Source of the DNA: Acidobacteriota bacterium
GTDB lineage: Bacteria > Acidobacteriota > Vicinamibacteria > Fen-336
Direction of reading: 5' to 3'
Assembly: GCA_003223555.1 (NCBI GenBank)
Contig: QHVM01000087.1
Location: 1-64,000 of the forward strand
DNA length: 64,000 nucleotides
Positions 25,067 through 34,588 of the stretch are shown piece by piece. The notes below the pieces were generated by a model that made no database searches, was not told the DNA's origin, and saw only the letters and a program-made list of their open reading frames with translations. Each line of letters opens with the position of its first letter. Position 1 is the stretch's first letter. Both the position numbers and the translations under genes were made by a program.

Positions 25067-26703
25067 GGGGAGGCGACGTAGCCGAGGGCCCGCAGCTCAT
25101 CGAGGAGCTGGGCGTCGACGGGGGAGGTCTCCACGCGCCAGCTCGCCATCGTGCCCCAGCTCGGCACCGACCAGACGGGATGGTGGGAGCGGAATTCTGC
25201 CGTGAAGAGATCCGTCCGGGCCTGCCCGGCGAAGTCCTCGCCGGGGGGTAGACCGAGGGCGTACAGGACGGTGGGGGCAAGGTCCAGGACCGAGATCCCG
25301 CCCGCCCGGGCGCCCGGGGCGAGATCGCTGCCCCGGGCGATGAAGATGCCGTTCGTGTGCTCGTCGTGGGTACCGGAGATGCGGTTGATGTACATGACGA
25401 CGTCCTGGTAGGCCTGGCCTCCCGCGCGGACGGTGAGGGAGGGGTTCTCCAGGCTCACCTCGGCCGCCATGTCGGCCTGCGCGGGCAGTTGCGAGCGACT
25501 GATCCGGAGCACGGGTTGGCCCGACTCGTAGGTCAGTCCTTCGAGCGCCTGGGCCAGCCGGTCCAGCTCCGCGCGCGCCTGGTCCGGGGGGACCCTGCCT
25601 CCCGGCTCCCGGCCGGCCAGCGAGAGGCGCAGCCGCTTCAGCCGCGCGTGGTTGGGGCTGTCCACCGGATAGGCGACCGAGCGGGCGAAGTCCACCGCGT
25701 CGCCCTTGCGCACGAGGAAGCCGAGGTGCTCGAGCAGCCGCTCGGTGTTCACGATGACGAAAGGCTGCTCGGGGCCGGACACGAAGCCGTGGTCGGACAC
25801 GACGAAGACGTTGCTCCCGGCGGGGCACGCCGAGAGGAAGTCGCCCAGCGCCCGGTCGGTCGCCTCGTACACGGCGGGGATGACGTGCGACCAGCGAGCC
25901 ACGTCCTCCGGGGTCGTGCCGGGATATTTCTCCGGCTCGAGGAACTTCCAGTAGCGGTGGCTCGCGATGTCGACCGTGCGGAAGTACACGAGGAAGAGGT
26001 CGAAGCCCAGCCCGACGAGGCGGCGCGCCTCGTGGGCCATGATGCGGTCCCGAAACGCCCCGTCCTCCATCCACGGATCGGGGCTGGGCAAGCGGCCGCC
26101 CAGGTCGGGGTACTCGTTGCGGGCCTGCTCCCGCTCGCGCTCGAGGGCGGGGAGATAGCTCGCCGGGTGGACGATGCGGTCGACCGCGAGATGGGCGCGG
26201 TCGGTCACGACCACGCCCTGGATGTCCTCGGCCGGCCAGGAGGCCCACCAGCCGAGCACGGCCGTGCGCAGGCCGGCCCGCGAGGCCATGTTCCAGAGCG
26301 CGGGCACCCGCCGCACGGCGGACGAGACGGGGACCATGCCGTTCCCGCCTCCGACCACGAAGTCGGTGACTCCGTGCTCGGGGGGCGTGCGGCCGGTAGC
26401 GATCGTCGTCCAGATCACGGGCGACGCGCCGTAGGCGGTCTTCAACACGGCCGACGTGCCGGCGTCGGCCAGCCGCCGCAGGTTCGGCAGCCGTCCCTCG
26501 TCCCACAGGCGCCGGATGACGGTCCATTCGGCGCCGTCGATGCCGACGACCACGACCGGGGGACGGGTGCGGTGGCGCGGAGGGAGGGAAGGCAGGGCCG
26601 GCCCGTCGGGGCGGACCCACCGGCACGCCCACGGCAGCAGCGCGAGGAGGGCCAGGCTCAGGTGTCGTGCCCCCCGGCGCGGGTTGGACGGTCGCGAGGC
26701 CAT
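25063..26703 (-). CDS. Alkaline-phosphatase-superfamily phosphodiesterase/pyrophosphatase-like protein
   Basis: 546 aa with an N-terminal hydrophobic leader ending LPWAC (a weak lipobox). The superfamily core is clear: VVVVGIDGAEWTVIRRLWDEGRLPNLRRL (metal Asp), ASPVIWTTIATGRTPPEHGVTDF (nucleophile Thr region), VYFRTVDIASHRYWKF, VFVVSDHGF and SGTHDEHTNGIFIARG (metal His). These match type I phosphodiesterase/nucleotide pyrophosphatase proteins. Placed between a GT2 and a GT-C gene, it may act on a nucleotide- or lipid-linked sugar or transfer a phospho-group in the periplasm (inference). It is 7 nt after the GT2 stop. Confidence 0.85.
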   Translation of the reverse strand: MASRPSNPRRGARHLSLALLALLPWACRWVRPDGPALPSLPPRHRTRPPVVVVGIDGAEWTVIRRLWDEGRLPNLRRLADAGTSAVLKTAYGASPVIWTTIATGRTPPEHGVTDFVVGGGNGMVPVSSAVRRVPALWNMASRAGLRTAVLGWWASWPAEDIQGVVVTDRAHLAVDRIVHPASYLPALEREREQARNEYPDLGGRLPSPDPWMEDGAFRDRIMAHEARRLVGLGFDLFLVYFRTVDIASHRYWKFLEPEKYPGTTPEDVARWSHVIPAVYEATDRALGDFLSACPAGSNVFVVSDHGFVSGPEQPFVIVNTERLLEHLGFLVRKGDAVDFARSVAYPVDSPNHARLKRLRLSLAGREPGGRVPPDQARAELDRLAQALEGLTYESGQPVLRISRSQLPAQADMAAEVSLENPSLTVRAGGQAYQDVVMYINRISGTHDEHTNGIFIARGSDLAPGARAGGISVLDLAPTVLYALGLPPGEDFAGQARTDLFTAEFRSHHPVWSVPSWGTMASWRVETSPVDAQLLDELRALGYVASP

Positions 26704-26710
26704 GGGCGAT

Positions 26711-27589
26711 TCAGGTCCGGTGCTTCTGGGGCGCGGCCACCGCGGCGGGCAGGGCCGGACGCGGCGGCGGCGTCCGGCGTGGAGCGGCCTGCGTGCGGTG
26801 AGCCTGCTGCTCCGCCCACAGGTCGTCGGCGATGAGGACCTTGTCGAGGAACACCTTCAGGAGGATGCACAGGTAGCGGCGGCCCATCTCCCGGATCTTG
26901 AGGTGGGAGCTGCCCCACGTGCGGCCGGACCACCGGATGGGGATCTGCGCGATCGAGAAGCCGCGGACGAGCGCGCTCAGCGACATCTCGATCGTGATGT
27001 TGAAGTGGCTGGCCCGGTAGGGGCCGCATTCCCGGACGACTTCGGCCCGATAGGCCTTGAAGGCGTTGGTGAGGTCGTTGAAGGGCACCCAGAACATGAG
27101 CTGGACGAGCCGGTTGACGATCCGGTTCGCGACCAGCTTCCCGAGCGGGTAATGGTCGACCGAAGCTCCCCGCACGAAGCGCGACCCGAACACGCAGTCG
27201 TAGCCCTCCTCGATCTTCCGGTAGTAGGCGACCACGTCCTCGGGCTCGTCGGAGAGGTCGGCCATGAAGATGACGATGACGTCGCCGGTCGCCGCCTCGA
27301 GGCCGGCCCGGATGGCCCGTCCGAACCCGGCCGGCGGCGGCGGGCTGAGGCAGGAGATCGCGGGATCCTCGTCCGCCCGCGCGCGAACCACCCGCTCGGT
27401 CGCGTCGGTGCTGTTGTCGTTCACGACCACGATCTCGTACGGGATCCGGTGCCGGTCGCGCAGCGTCCGGGTCAACTGGTCCAGGCAGGGCCCGATGTTG
27501 TCCTGCTCGTTGAAGGCGGGGATCACCACCGACAGCTTCAGGCCGCCCGCCGCCGCGCCGTCGGCCGGGCTCAGGCCCCTACTCGGCAC
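26711..27589 (-). CDS. Family 2 glycosyltransferase (polyprenyl-phosphate sugar synthase-like)
   Basis: 292 aa using a GTG at 27589, the last candidate start before the conserved [23 protein letters not shown]; this overlaps the epimerase gene by 19 nt. The GT2 motifs are [43 protein letters not shown] (DxD-like) and [10 protein letters not shown], then [39 protein letters not shown]. This resembles dolichol-phosphate mannose synthases that charge polyprenyl phosphate for GT-C enzymes, which suits its operon. The C-terminal 30 residues are Pro/Ala-rich and look disordered. Confidence 0.87.
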   Translation of the reverse strand: MPSRGLSPADGAAAGGLKLSVVIPAFNEQDNIGPCLDQLTRTLRDRHRIPYEIVVVNDNSTDATERVVRARADEDPAISCLSPPPPAGFGRAIRAGLEAATGDVIVIFMADLSDEPEDVVAYYRKIEEGYDCVFGSRFVRGASVDHYPLGKLVANRIVNRLVQLMFWVPFNDLTNAFKAYRAEVVRECGPYRASHFNITIEMSLSALVRGFSIAQIPIRWSGRTWGSSHLKIREMGRRYLCILLKVFLDKVLIADDLWAEQQAHRTQAAPRRTPPPRPALPAAVAAPQKHRT

Positions 27590-28638
27590 CGCAGGCCCTC
27601 GCAGATCTCGGCCATCATGCGCTCGAGGTCGTAGCTGTGATCCCACCCGGGGTAGTGCTCCCGGAAGCGGCGGCTGTCGCTCACGTACCAGATGTGGTCG
27701 CCGTTACGGTTCTGGTCGACGTAGCACGTCCGCATCCGCCGGCCCACCACCTTCTCGGCCAGCTCGATGGCCTCGCGGACCGAGCAGTGGATGCGGCGTC
27801 CGCCGCCCGCGTTGTACACCTCTCCCGGCCGCGGCCCGCGCACGAAGTGGAGGAACATGCGGGCCAGGTCGGCGGCGTGGATGTTGTCGCGCACCTGCTT
27901 GCCCCGGTAGCCCACGACGGGATACTCGTCGCCGGTGATCGCGCACTTGACGAGGTAGGACAGGAACCCGTGCAGGTGCGTGCCCGCGTGGTCGGCGCCG
28001 GTGATGCAGCCGGGGCGGAAGCACACCGTCGCCAGGCCGAAGTAGCGGCCGTACTCCTGCACGAGCACGTCCGCGGCGAGCTTCGAAGCGCCGAGGAAGC
28101 TGTGCTTGCTGCGGTCCACGGACATCGTCTCGTCGATGCCGTGCGCGAAGTAGGGATGGTCGTCGGCGAGCTCCCAGCGCGTTTCCCGCTCCACGAGGGG
28201 AAGCCGGTTCGGCGTGTCGCCGTAGACCTTGCTCGTGGAGGTGAAGACGAAGGCCGCGCGCGGGCAGTGGCGCCGGGCCTGCTCGAGCAGGAGCAGGGTC
28301 GCGCGGGCATTGATGTCGAAGTCGGTCTCCGGCTCGCGGGCCGCCCAGTCGTGGGACGGCTGGCCCGCGGTGTGGATCACGCAGCGGATGTCCCGGCCGT
28401 AGGTGGCGAAGATGCGGGCGATCGCCTCCCGGTCCCGGATGTCCACGTCGTGATGGGTGTAGCCGGGCAGGGTGGCCTCGAGCTCCCGGCGCTTCCAGGC
28501 CGTCGAGGCCTCGCCGCCGAAGAAGACGGCCCGCATGTCGTTGTCGATGCCGGCGACCTGGAAGCCGTTCTCCGCGAACAGCCGCACCGCGGCCGAGCCG
28601 ACCAGACCCGCCGAGCCGGTGACGAGGGCGACGTCCAT
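27571..28638 (-). CDS. NAD-dependent epimerase/dehydratase (CDP-paratose 2-epimerase-like)
   Basis: 355 aa from ATG 28638 ([25 protein letters not shown]). It is an extended short-chain dehydrogenase: the glycine-rich NAD loop, [60 protein letters not shown], then a region where Tyr/Lys of the active site would be replaced or shifted ([23 protein letters not shown]), [25 protein letters not shown], and the C-terminal sugar-nucleotide domain. The [13 protein letters not shown] pattern is typical of CDP-paratose/tyvelose 2-epimerases. It supplies a nucleotide sugar to the glycosylation operon of which it is the first gene. Confidence 0.88.
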   Translation of the reverse strand: MDVALVTGSAGLVGSAAVRLFAENGFQVAGIDNDMRAVFFGGEASTAWKRRELEATLPGYTHHDVDIRDREAIARIFATYGRDIRCVIHTAGQPSHDWAAREPETDFDINARATLLLLEQARRHCPRAAFVFTSTSKVYGDTPNRLPLVERETRWELADDHPYFAHGIDETMSVDRSKHSFLGASKLAADVLVQEYGRYFGLATVCFRPGCITGADHAGTHLHGFLSYLVKCAITGDEYPVVGYRGKQVRDNIHAADLARMFLHFVRGPRPGEVYNAGGGRRIHCSVREAIELAEKVVGRRMRTCYVDQNRNGDHIWYVSDSRRFREHYPGWDHSYDLERMMAEICEGLRCRVGA

Positions 28639-28830
28639 TGGCGATTCCCGGGCCGCCGCCGGCGGCCCATCGGCACGAAAGCGTGGGAGGGTCCGATAAG
28701 ATAGTACGCCCCGCATCGGCGCGTCAACCGGCTCGACGGAGGGCCGCGAACGGAGTCATGCCCTTGCCCCGCGTCCGGCCCCTGCTGCCCGCCCTCATCA
28801 ACTTGGCCATCGTGGGCGTGATGATCGCGC

Positions 28831-29841
28831 GTGGCATCGGCCAGAGCCGCGAGCGCTACCGGACCGAGCCAGGCCGCCGCGCAGTTTCTCGCCACCCGCC
28901 AGGCGTCCGACGGGTCGTGGGACGACGGTGGCGCCGGGGCGTCGTTCGCGCGGGCCGGCCAGCCGGGACGGGTCGCGCCCACGATGCGTGTCCTCCTGGG
29001 AGTCCGGGCAAGCGGGTACGCGGGCGAGCCGTTCTACCGCCGCGGCCTCGGCTTCGTGCGCCGGCACCAGGAGCGCCTGCGCGGATGGCTTCACGGCGAC
29101 CGCGGCGGCGATCCGGGCGATCTCGAGCCGACGGTGGACGCGCTCGCCATGGGGTCACTGCTGCTCGGGCCGGAGCCGGACGGAGGGGCCGAGCTGCGGT
29201 CGATCCTCCGCGCCCAGCAGACTCCGCGGGGGCTCTATCGCCACGGCCTCGGCCCGCCGGGCGCCGCCGCCGGCCGGCGCGTCCTCGTCGGCGACAACGT
29301 CCTGTTGCTGGGCGTCCTGCCCGCCCTGGGGATGGACACCACGGAGCTCGCCGCCGCCATCCGGAGCGAGCTGGACGAGGTCCCGCCGGCTCCGCCGAAG
29401 ACCTGGATCGTCCTGGCCTACCTCGGCTCGCTGGCGGCCCCGACGGGCGGCGCCGAGGCGCACGCGCTCGTCGCTCGTCTGCTCGACCGCCTCGAACCCT
29501 CCCGGCTCGGGCCGGTGGCCGCGCTCGACGACGTCGCGCTTTCGGCGTACCTCCGCGTCCGCGCCGACCAGTGCCTGCGCGACGCCGACGCCTGCAACGA
29601 CCTCAACGCCGCGGTGGCCGCCCTCCTCGGACGTCGCCAGGGCGACGGGTCGTGGCTGGCCCCGGCCGTCGCGGCGGTCGAGGGCGGCGGGATCGAGCCG
29701 TCCTCCACGGGATCGGCGGTGGAGACGACGGCGCTGGCGCTCGACGGCCTCGCGACCTACCGGCGCATACTCGACGGCCGGGCGAAGGGAATGCTCGGGG
29801 CGTCCCCGGCCGACGCCGCCGGGGCGGTCCTGCGCAGGTAG
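28831..29841 (+). CDS. Toroid-fold (prenyltransferase/squalene-cyclase-like repeat) protein, probably exported; 5' end doubtful
   Basis: 336 aa from a GTG that follows an in-frame TGA. It contains QW-like repeats (FLATRQASDGSW, LLGRRQGDGSW) and helical pairs typical of alpha/alpha-toroids, with YLRVRADQCLRDADACNDLNAAV and SAVETTALALDGLATYRRIL near the end. The protein at 31385-32704 shares these blocks, so the two are paralogs. No DxDD or other cyclase catalytic motif was found, so enzyme activity is unsupported. The paralog is a lipoprotein; here a matching hydrophobic leader (MPLPRVRPLLPALINLAIVG, from ATG 28758) lies in the preceding frame, so a one-base frameshift near 28,850 probably separates leader and body. 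Its 3' end overlaps the convergent GT-C gene by 85 nt. Confidence 0.65.
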   Translation: MASARAASATGPSQAAAQFLATRQASDGSWDDGGAGASFARAGQPGRVAPTMRVLLGVRASGYAGEPFYRRGLGFVRRHQERLRGWLHGDRGGDPGDLEPTVDALAMGSLLLGPEPDGGAELRSILRAQQTPRGLYRHGLGPPGAAAGRRVLVGDNVLLLGVLPALGMDTTELAAAIRSELDEVPPAPPKTWIVLAYLGSLAAPTGGAEAHALVARLLDRLEPSRLGPVAALDDVALSAYLRVRADQCLRDADACNDLNAAVAALLGRRQGDGSWLAPAVAAVEGGGIEPSSTGSAVETTALALDGLATYRRILDGRAKGMLGASPADAAGAVLRR

Positions 29842-31292
29842 AGCCTCTGGGGGGCGCCCCGGGGCCCGACCCGGGGACGGAAGCTGCCCGGTAGCGGCCC
29901 CGCGTAACGGTAGTGCGCCCGCAGCGTTTCGATGAACCGGTAGTCCTCGTAGTCGATCACGACCGCCGAGAAGCGCTCCCGGGCGAACGCCTCCTGGAAC
30001 GCGGGGACGAGGGTCTCGATCACGGACGGGATGCCGCTCTGCAGCGTCGTCAGGAGGTAGCCGTCGTGGGCGAAGCCCACCTTCCCGGCCAGGATCGGGA
30101 GGTAGCCGTGCATGGGCGTGTAGACCTCCCCGGGCAGCGCGCGAAGAGCGGCCACGAAGGCGTCGCCGTCCCTGACGTCCTGCGGGGTGGGGATGTGGCG
30201 GGCCGGATCGTAGGCCAGGAGGCGCAGTTGCAGGGCCGCCACGGCATAGAGGGCGAGGCCAGCCGGCTGCCAGCGGCCGCGGGCCGTACCGGCGTCGTGG
30301 AGGGCCAGGCCGAACAGGATGGCGAGCATGGCGTGGGCCGGCTGGAGCACGTTCAGCCAGCCGCCGCCGTGGAGGCGCGAGATCCAGGACGCCCCCAGCA
30401 TGCCGACGGTGAGGGTCGAGTAGAAGACGAACCCCGACGCGCGCCCGCCCCACGCGTCGCGTAACGCGCGCGAGAGGTGCACGAGGCCCATGGCCACCGC
30501 GGGGGCGAGCGTCCAGCCGATGTCGTCGCGCCAGAAGCCGGCCAGCATCGCCTCCTGGCCGAGGCCGTGCCCGTTCGGGACCCTGACCGTGTAGAAGAAG
30601 TACCACCCGCCGGTGAGGAGGCTGAAGAACAGCGTGGTGCCGGCGATGATGGTTCCACTCACCGCGGGCAGCGCGAAGCGACGCCAACCGGACTGCTCGA
30701 ACATGACGTAGAGCGTCAGGGAGGCCAGCGGGAGCAAGGCGGTCTGCTTCGTCAGGTAGGCGAGGCCCATCATGACGCCGGCGAGCGCCGAGTGCCGGAT
30801 CGAATCTCCGGAGCGCACGAGCAGGAACGCGGCGAGCAGGAAGAAGAGGAACAGGTTGTCGACCCGCCCGATGTCGAACCACGCGCCCGAGAGAGGGTAG
30901 GTGCCCGCCAGGAACCCTGCGCCGGCGAGCCCGCAGAAAGCGCTTCCCGTCTCCCTTCGCACCAGCAAGAAGGTCAGCCCGAGGCACCCGACCGCCGAGG
31001 CAAGCGAGACGAGCCGCGGGGCCAGGAAGCCCACGCCGATGAGGCTGGCCAGCGCGGCCGACGAGTACGTATAGAGCGGCGTGTACGGGTAGGGGATCCA
31101 CTCCACCGAGGGGGCCACGAAGAGGCTCTTTCCTGCCAGCACCCGGCGCACGCTCTCCACGGTCCAGCCTTCGAGCCACTCCAGCTCGTAGGGAAAGCGG
31201 ATGCGGGACAGGGTGGTGTAGGCGAGGAGGACCAGGAGGTACGCGCACGCCGCCCCGAGCAGGACGCGGGCCACGGTTTCCAGACGGTTCAT
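29757..31292 (-). CDS. GT-C fold membrane glycosyltransferase-like protein
   Basis: 511 aa with about 11 hydrophobic segments. Loop 1 has RIRFPYELEWLEGWTVESVRRVLAGKSLF; the EWLEG acidic pair is the usual GT-C catalytic position. Further marks are YPYTPLYTYSSAAL, YPLSGAWFDIGRVDNLFLFF and GLAYLTKQTALLPLASL, resembling PMT/ArnT-type transferases that use polyprenyl-phosphate sugars. The C-terminal soluble part (GDAFVAALRALPGEVYTPMHGYLPILAGK) is like other bacterial GT-C proteins. It is flanked on both sides by the toroid paralogs, converging with one and diverging from the other. Confidence 0.8.
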   Translation of the reverse strand: MNRLETVARVLLGAACAYLLVLLAYTTLSRIRFPYELEWLEGWTVESVRRVLAGKSLFVAPSVEWIPYPYTPLYTYSSAALASLIGVGFLAPRLVSLASAVGCLGLTFLLVRRETGSAFCGLAGAGFLAGTYPLSGAWFDIGRVDNLFLFFLLAAFLLVRSGDSIRHSALAGVMMGLAYLTKQTALLPLASLTLYVMFEQSGWRRFALPAVSGTIIAGTTLFFSLLTGGWYFFYTVRVPNGHGLGQEAMLAGFWRDDIGWTLAPAVAMGLVHLSRALRDAWGGRASGFVFYSTLTVGMLGASWISRLHGGGWLNVLQPAHAMLAILFGLALHDAGTARGRWQPAGLALYAVAALQLRLLAYDPARHIPTPQDVRDGDAFVAALRALPGEVYTPMHGYLPILAGKVGFAHDGYLLTTLQSGIPSVIETLVPAFQEAFARERFSAVVIDYEDYRFIETLRAHYRYAGPLPGSFRPRVGPRGAPQRLYLRRTAPAASAGDAPSIPFARPSSMRR

Positions 31293-31384
31293 GAGAGTTG
31301 CGCCGCGAGACGGCTCGCCGCCTCCAGCCGAGTCGGACTATGCTATGGCGCGCCCGACATTTATTTCAAGAAATGGGAGGCCAC

Positions 31385-32704
31385 GTGCCGGACCGGAGCC
31401 GTGCCGCTGCGCTCGCGTGCCGCCGGATCGTGTCTTGCGCGATCCTGGCCGCGCTCGGACTGCTCGCCTGTCGCGGCCGCACGGAGCCTCCGCCCTCTCC
31501 CGGCGAAGGAGCCGGCCAACCGGGGCATTCACCCTCGGCGGAGGAGGCGAACCCGCTCGATACCTACATCGACAAGGCGGGCGGATACCTCGTCTTCACC
31601 CAGGCCGAGGACGGCTCCTGGCCCTACTTCCACAGCCGGACACCCGACTTCGCGAACCCCGAGCCGCACGCCAACCTCTTCGGCACCATCGTCACGCTCA
31701 TGAACATGACGCATACCGGCTTCGAGGCCTCGTCGGCCTTCAAGCGGGGCGCCGACTTCGTCCGGGGGCGCATGACGGAGGGGTATGTGTGGTCGCTCTA
31801 CGAGCCTGGCAAGTTCGGGGCCGAGTCCTGGCTTGAGCCCGACGCCGACACCACTGCGGTCGCCCTCACCATGCTCTCGGGAAGGCTCGACGTCAAACCA
31901 CCCCAGCTCAAGAAGCTGCGTACACTCTTCGATCGCTACCGGACGGCCGACGGTCTCTACCGCACGTACTTCGACGGGTTCCACGGGACGAAAGGCTTCG
32001 TCCTCGACCGCAACGTCCCATCGACCGGAGTGAACCTCAACATCCTCGGTTTTTTCGGCAACTACGAGATGCCGCGGGCGAGCCTCGTCGAGGGCCTGCG
32101 CTCCGCGATGCAGCCGGACCGGTATTGGGAGAAGACGCCCTTCTATCACTCGCTCGCGGTCCTGGCCTGCCTCGCCTCCAACGCCGTCGAGCACGGCGCC
32201 CCCGAGGCCGGCGAGCTGCAGCGGAAGCTGCTGGCCGATTTCGCCGCCGGCCCGGGCAAGGACCCGTCCTTCGCTGAGAACATGCCGACCCTGGAGCTGG
32301 CGGCCTACGTCAAGGCACGCAGCCACGCCTGCCTGCTCGATCAGTCCCCTTGCCCGGACCTGGACATGAACGTCTTCCAGCTCGCGCGCCGCCGCAAGGC
32401 GGACGGATCCTGGGCGGCGACGCCTTTGTACGAATACGACATCAACCAGCAGGCCCTCGAGGCGTTCATGCAGCGGCGGGACTTCGTGATCCGCCGCAAG
32501 CGGGGCGGCGCCGCCTACGACGTCGAGCGGGCGCTGGCCGCCCCCGGCACGGCCCATTACTACGATGGCTCGCCGGCCGAGACGACATCGTTTGCGCTCA
32601 AGGCGCTGGTCTTCTATCGCGAGCTGCTCAACCACCGCAGCGCGTTCATGCTCCAACCGGGCCGCAGTCCCGGCACCCCCAGCCCCTCCGCCACTCCTCA
32701 TTAG
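31385..32704 (+). CDS. Toroid-fold lipoprotein of unknown function
   Basis: 439 aa from a GTG with GGGAGG four bases upstream; ATGs at 31340 and 31373 lack a ribosome site and would spoil the signal. The leader ends ILAALGLLACRG, a good lipobox, followed by a Pro/Gly/Ser linker. The body has YLVFTQAEDGSWPYF, RTADGLYRTYFDGFHG, NVPSTGVNLNILGFFGNYE, ARRRKADGSWAATPLYEYD and SPAETTSFALKALVFYRELL, a helical toroid pattern as in squalene-cyclase/prenyltransferase folds but without their catalytic motifs. HACLLDQSPCPDLD aligns with QCLRDADACNDLN of the paralog at 28.8 kb, suggesting a conserved disulfide. Function unknown; GT-C neighbours suggest a cell-envelope role. Confidence 0.72.
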   Translation: MPDRSRAAALACRRIVSCAILAALGLLACRGRTEPPPSPGEGAGQPGHSPSAEEANPLDTYIDKAGGYLVFTQAEDGSWPYFHSRTPDFANPEPHANLFGTIVTLMNMTHTGFEASSAFKRGADFVRGRMTEGYVWSLYEPGKFGAESWLEPDADTTAVALTMLSGRLDVKPPQLKKLRTLFDRYRTADGLYRTYFDGFHGTKGFVLDRNVPSTGVNLNILGFFGNYEMPRASLVEGLRSAMQPDRYWEKTPFYHSLAVLACLASNAVEHGAPEAGELQRKLLADFAAGPGKDPSFAENMPTLELAAYVKARSHACLLDQSPCPDLDMNVFQLARRRKADGSWAATPLYEYDINQQALEAFMQRRDFVIRRKRGGAAYDVERALAAPGTAHYYDGSPAETTSFALKALVFYRELLNHRSAFMLQPGRSPGTPSPSATPH

Positions 32705-32851
32705 GGGCCCGCCGCCCTGGCCAACCCGCTGCCGCTCTCGTGCGCGCTGCTGGTCCTGGCCCTGCCGGGGCTCGTCCTGTTCGGCGGTCGGCTCACCGAT
32801 GGGCTCGGGACGCCACCGCGCGCGCGGTGGCTGCTCGTCCCTGCGGCCGCG

Positions 32852-34588
32852 GTGGCCTCGTTCCTGGTGGCGGTGGCGATCTCCGGACGCGCCTCGGGCT
32901 CGTTCCTCATCGGCCTCTGGACCGGCACGCTGGTTGTGGCGGTCGCGGGCCTGGTGTGGAGCGTGCAGCGACGGCCGAGCGGTCCCAGGGACTCGGCCGA
33001 GCCCGCGCCGAAGGCACCTCGCCCCGGCTCTCTGCGATGGATGCTGCTGAGCGGCCTCGTCGCGCTCCTGCCCGTCGCGTACTTGACCCTGGCCGGCGAC
33101 TTCTTCGACGACTTCAACGCGATCGGCCATCGCAGCCTGATCGCGCAGTTCCAGAACGACGTCTTCCCTCCGCGGCACCAGGTCTTTCCCGAGTACCCGT
33201 TCCGCTACCACTACGGGTTCAACCTCCTGGCCGCGGCGCTGACCGCCCTCTTCCGGCTGTCCGTGCCGTGGGCGATCGACCTCCTCGTGATCGTCTGCTT
33301 CCTGTGGAGCTGGTGCCTGGCCTGGGTCCTGGGGGAGCGGCTGACCCGGTCGGGGAGCGGGGGCTGGACCGCGCTCGCGTCGCTGGGGGGAGGCGGCGCG
33401 TTCTTCTGGCTCATCGCCCACGCGCACTGGGCGAGCCAGGGGGCGGTCGGGATCGTGATCGGCGGCAACCGGATCAACTTCCCGGTGGTCATGTACTTCT
33501 TCCAGAAGCCCTTCACGCTCGGCTTCCCCCTGGCCCTGGCGGTGATGCTGGCGGCCTCGTTCCCAGCCCCCGGTCTCGGGTGGCTGCGGCGCAGCTCTCT
33601 CCTGGCCGTCCTGCTCGCGTCGCTCTACCTGGTGCAGGAAGAGCTGTTCGTGACCGTCGGCCTGAGCCTCGCCGCGCAGGAGCTGCTGCGCGAGCGGCAC
33701 CTGCGCGCCCTGGTGCCCGTGGCGGCGTCGTTGCCCCTGGCTGTCCTGATGGGCGGAGTGCTCTTCACGCCGATGCCCGAGCGGCACGGCGAGCTGCTCC
33801 GCGTGCGCTTCTGGCCGGCCCAGGGCGACCCCTGGGGGGTCCTGGCCTGGTACGCCCTGACGAGCGGGCTGCTGCTTCCGCTGGGCATCGCGGGCCTTTT
33901 CGCGACGCGGCGCCTGCGCACGCTGCTCCTGCTGCTCATGCTGGGCAGCTTCGGCGCGCCGCTGTTCTTCGAGAACCCCTACTCGTGGGACATCGTCAAG
34001 CTGGCGACGATCGGCGAGCTGGCGGCGGGCCTGGCCGCGGGATCGGTCCTGGCCGCGCTGGCCGAGAAGCCCACCTGGCCGCGCGCCTCCCTCCTGGCCG
34101 TGCTCGTGATCCTGCTGGTGGCGAGCCCGGTCGGCTACCTCGGCTACTGGATCCGCGAGATGGTCCGCCCGACGCCGGAGATCGGCCAGCCGCTCGCCAT
34201 GCAGCGCGACCTGCCCCGCGTCGACGACTGGGAAAAGGTGCTCCGGTGGCTGCGCGGGCAGCGGTCCCTCGAAGGCACGATCTACGCCATGAACCCCCGG
34301 CTCTCGCAGATGATCCTGCTCGCCGGCCTGAACGGGGCGGGCCCGCCGCGCTGGATCGACCTGGAGTTCGGCGTCCCGCAGGACCGCATCGACCGCCGGA
34401 GCGTCCTCCTCAAGGAGCTTCCGCGGGACCCGCGGGCGTGGCGGCGAGAAGGCGTCTCCTGGTTCGTGGTCGGGCCCGGAGAGCCCGTCGCGCCGACGGT
34501 GCAGGCCTGGGTCGCCTCGCGAGCGGCGCGCGCCGTCAAGGCCGCCGGTCCGTGGACGATCTATCACCTCGAGGCGCCCTCGCGCTGA
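32852..34588 (+). CDS. Polytopic membrane protein, GT-C-like
   Basis: 578 aa from the first standard start (GTG 32852), with about 12 hydrophobic segments. Loop 1 has DFFDDFNAIGHRSLIAQFQNDVFPPRHQVFPEYPFRYHYGFNLLAAAL, with acidic residues where GT-C enzymes keep theirs. Later come GGNRINFPVVMYFFQKPF, a soluble tail with DDWEKVLRWLRGQRSLEGTIYAMNPRLSQ and RREGVSWFVVGPGEP. Membrane-protein coding potential extends upstream in frame right to the TAG ending the toroid gene (LPLSCALLVLALPGLVLFGG), but that stretch has no ATG, GTG or TTG, so the real start is unclear. The exact family and sugar donor are unknown. Confidence 0.7.
   Translation: MASFLVAVAISGRASGSFLIGLWTGTLVVAVAGLVWSVQRRPSGPRDSAEPAPKAPRPGSLRWMLLSGLVALLPVAYLTLAGDFFDDFNAIGHRSLIAQFQNDVFPPRHQVFPEYPFRYHYGFNLLAAALTALFRLSVPWAIDLLVIVCFLWSWCLAWVLGERLTRSGSGGWTALASLGGGGAFFWLIAHAHWASQGAVGIVIGGNRINFPVVMYFFQKPFTLGFPLALAVMLAASFPAPGLGWLRRSSLLAVLLASLYLVQEELFVTVGLSLAAQELLRERHLRALVPVAASLPLAVLMGGVLFTPMPERHGELLRVRFWPAQGDPWGVLAWYALTSGLLLPLGIAGLFATRRLRTLLLLLMLGSFGAPLFFENPYSWDIVKLATIGELAAGLAAGSVLAALAEKPTWPRASLLAVLVILLVASPVGYLGYWIREMVRPTPEIGQPLAMQRDLPRVDDWEKVLRWLRGQRSLEGTIYAMNPRLSQMILLAGLNGAGPPRWIDLEFGVPQDRIDRRSVLLKELPRDPRAWRREGVSWFVVGPGEPVAPTVQAWVASRAARAVKAAGPWTIYHLEAPSR

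Noticed and set aside
28831-32704. Squalene-hopene cyclase activity of the toroid proteins
   Set aside because: DGSW repeats resemble QW motifs, but no DxDD or equivalent catalytic motif was seen, and the proteins appear exported.
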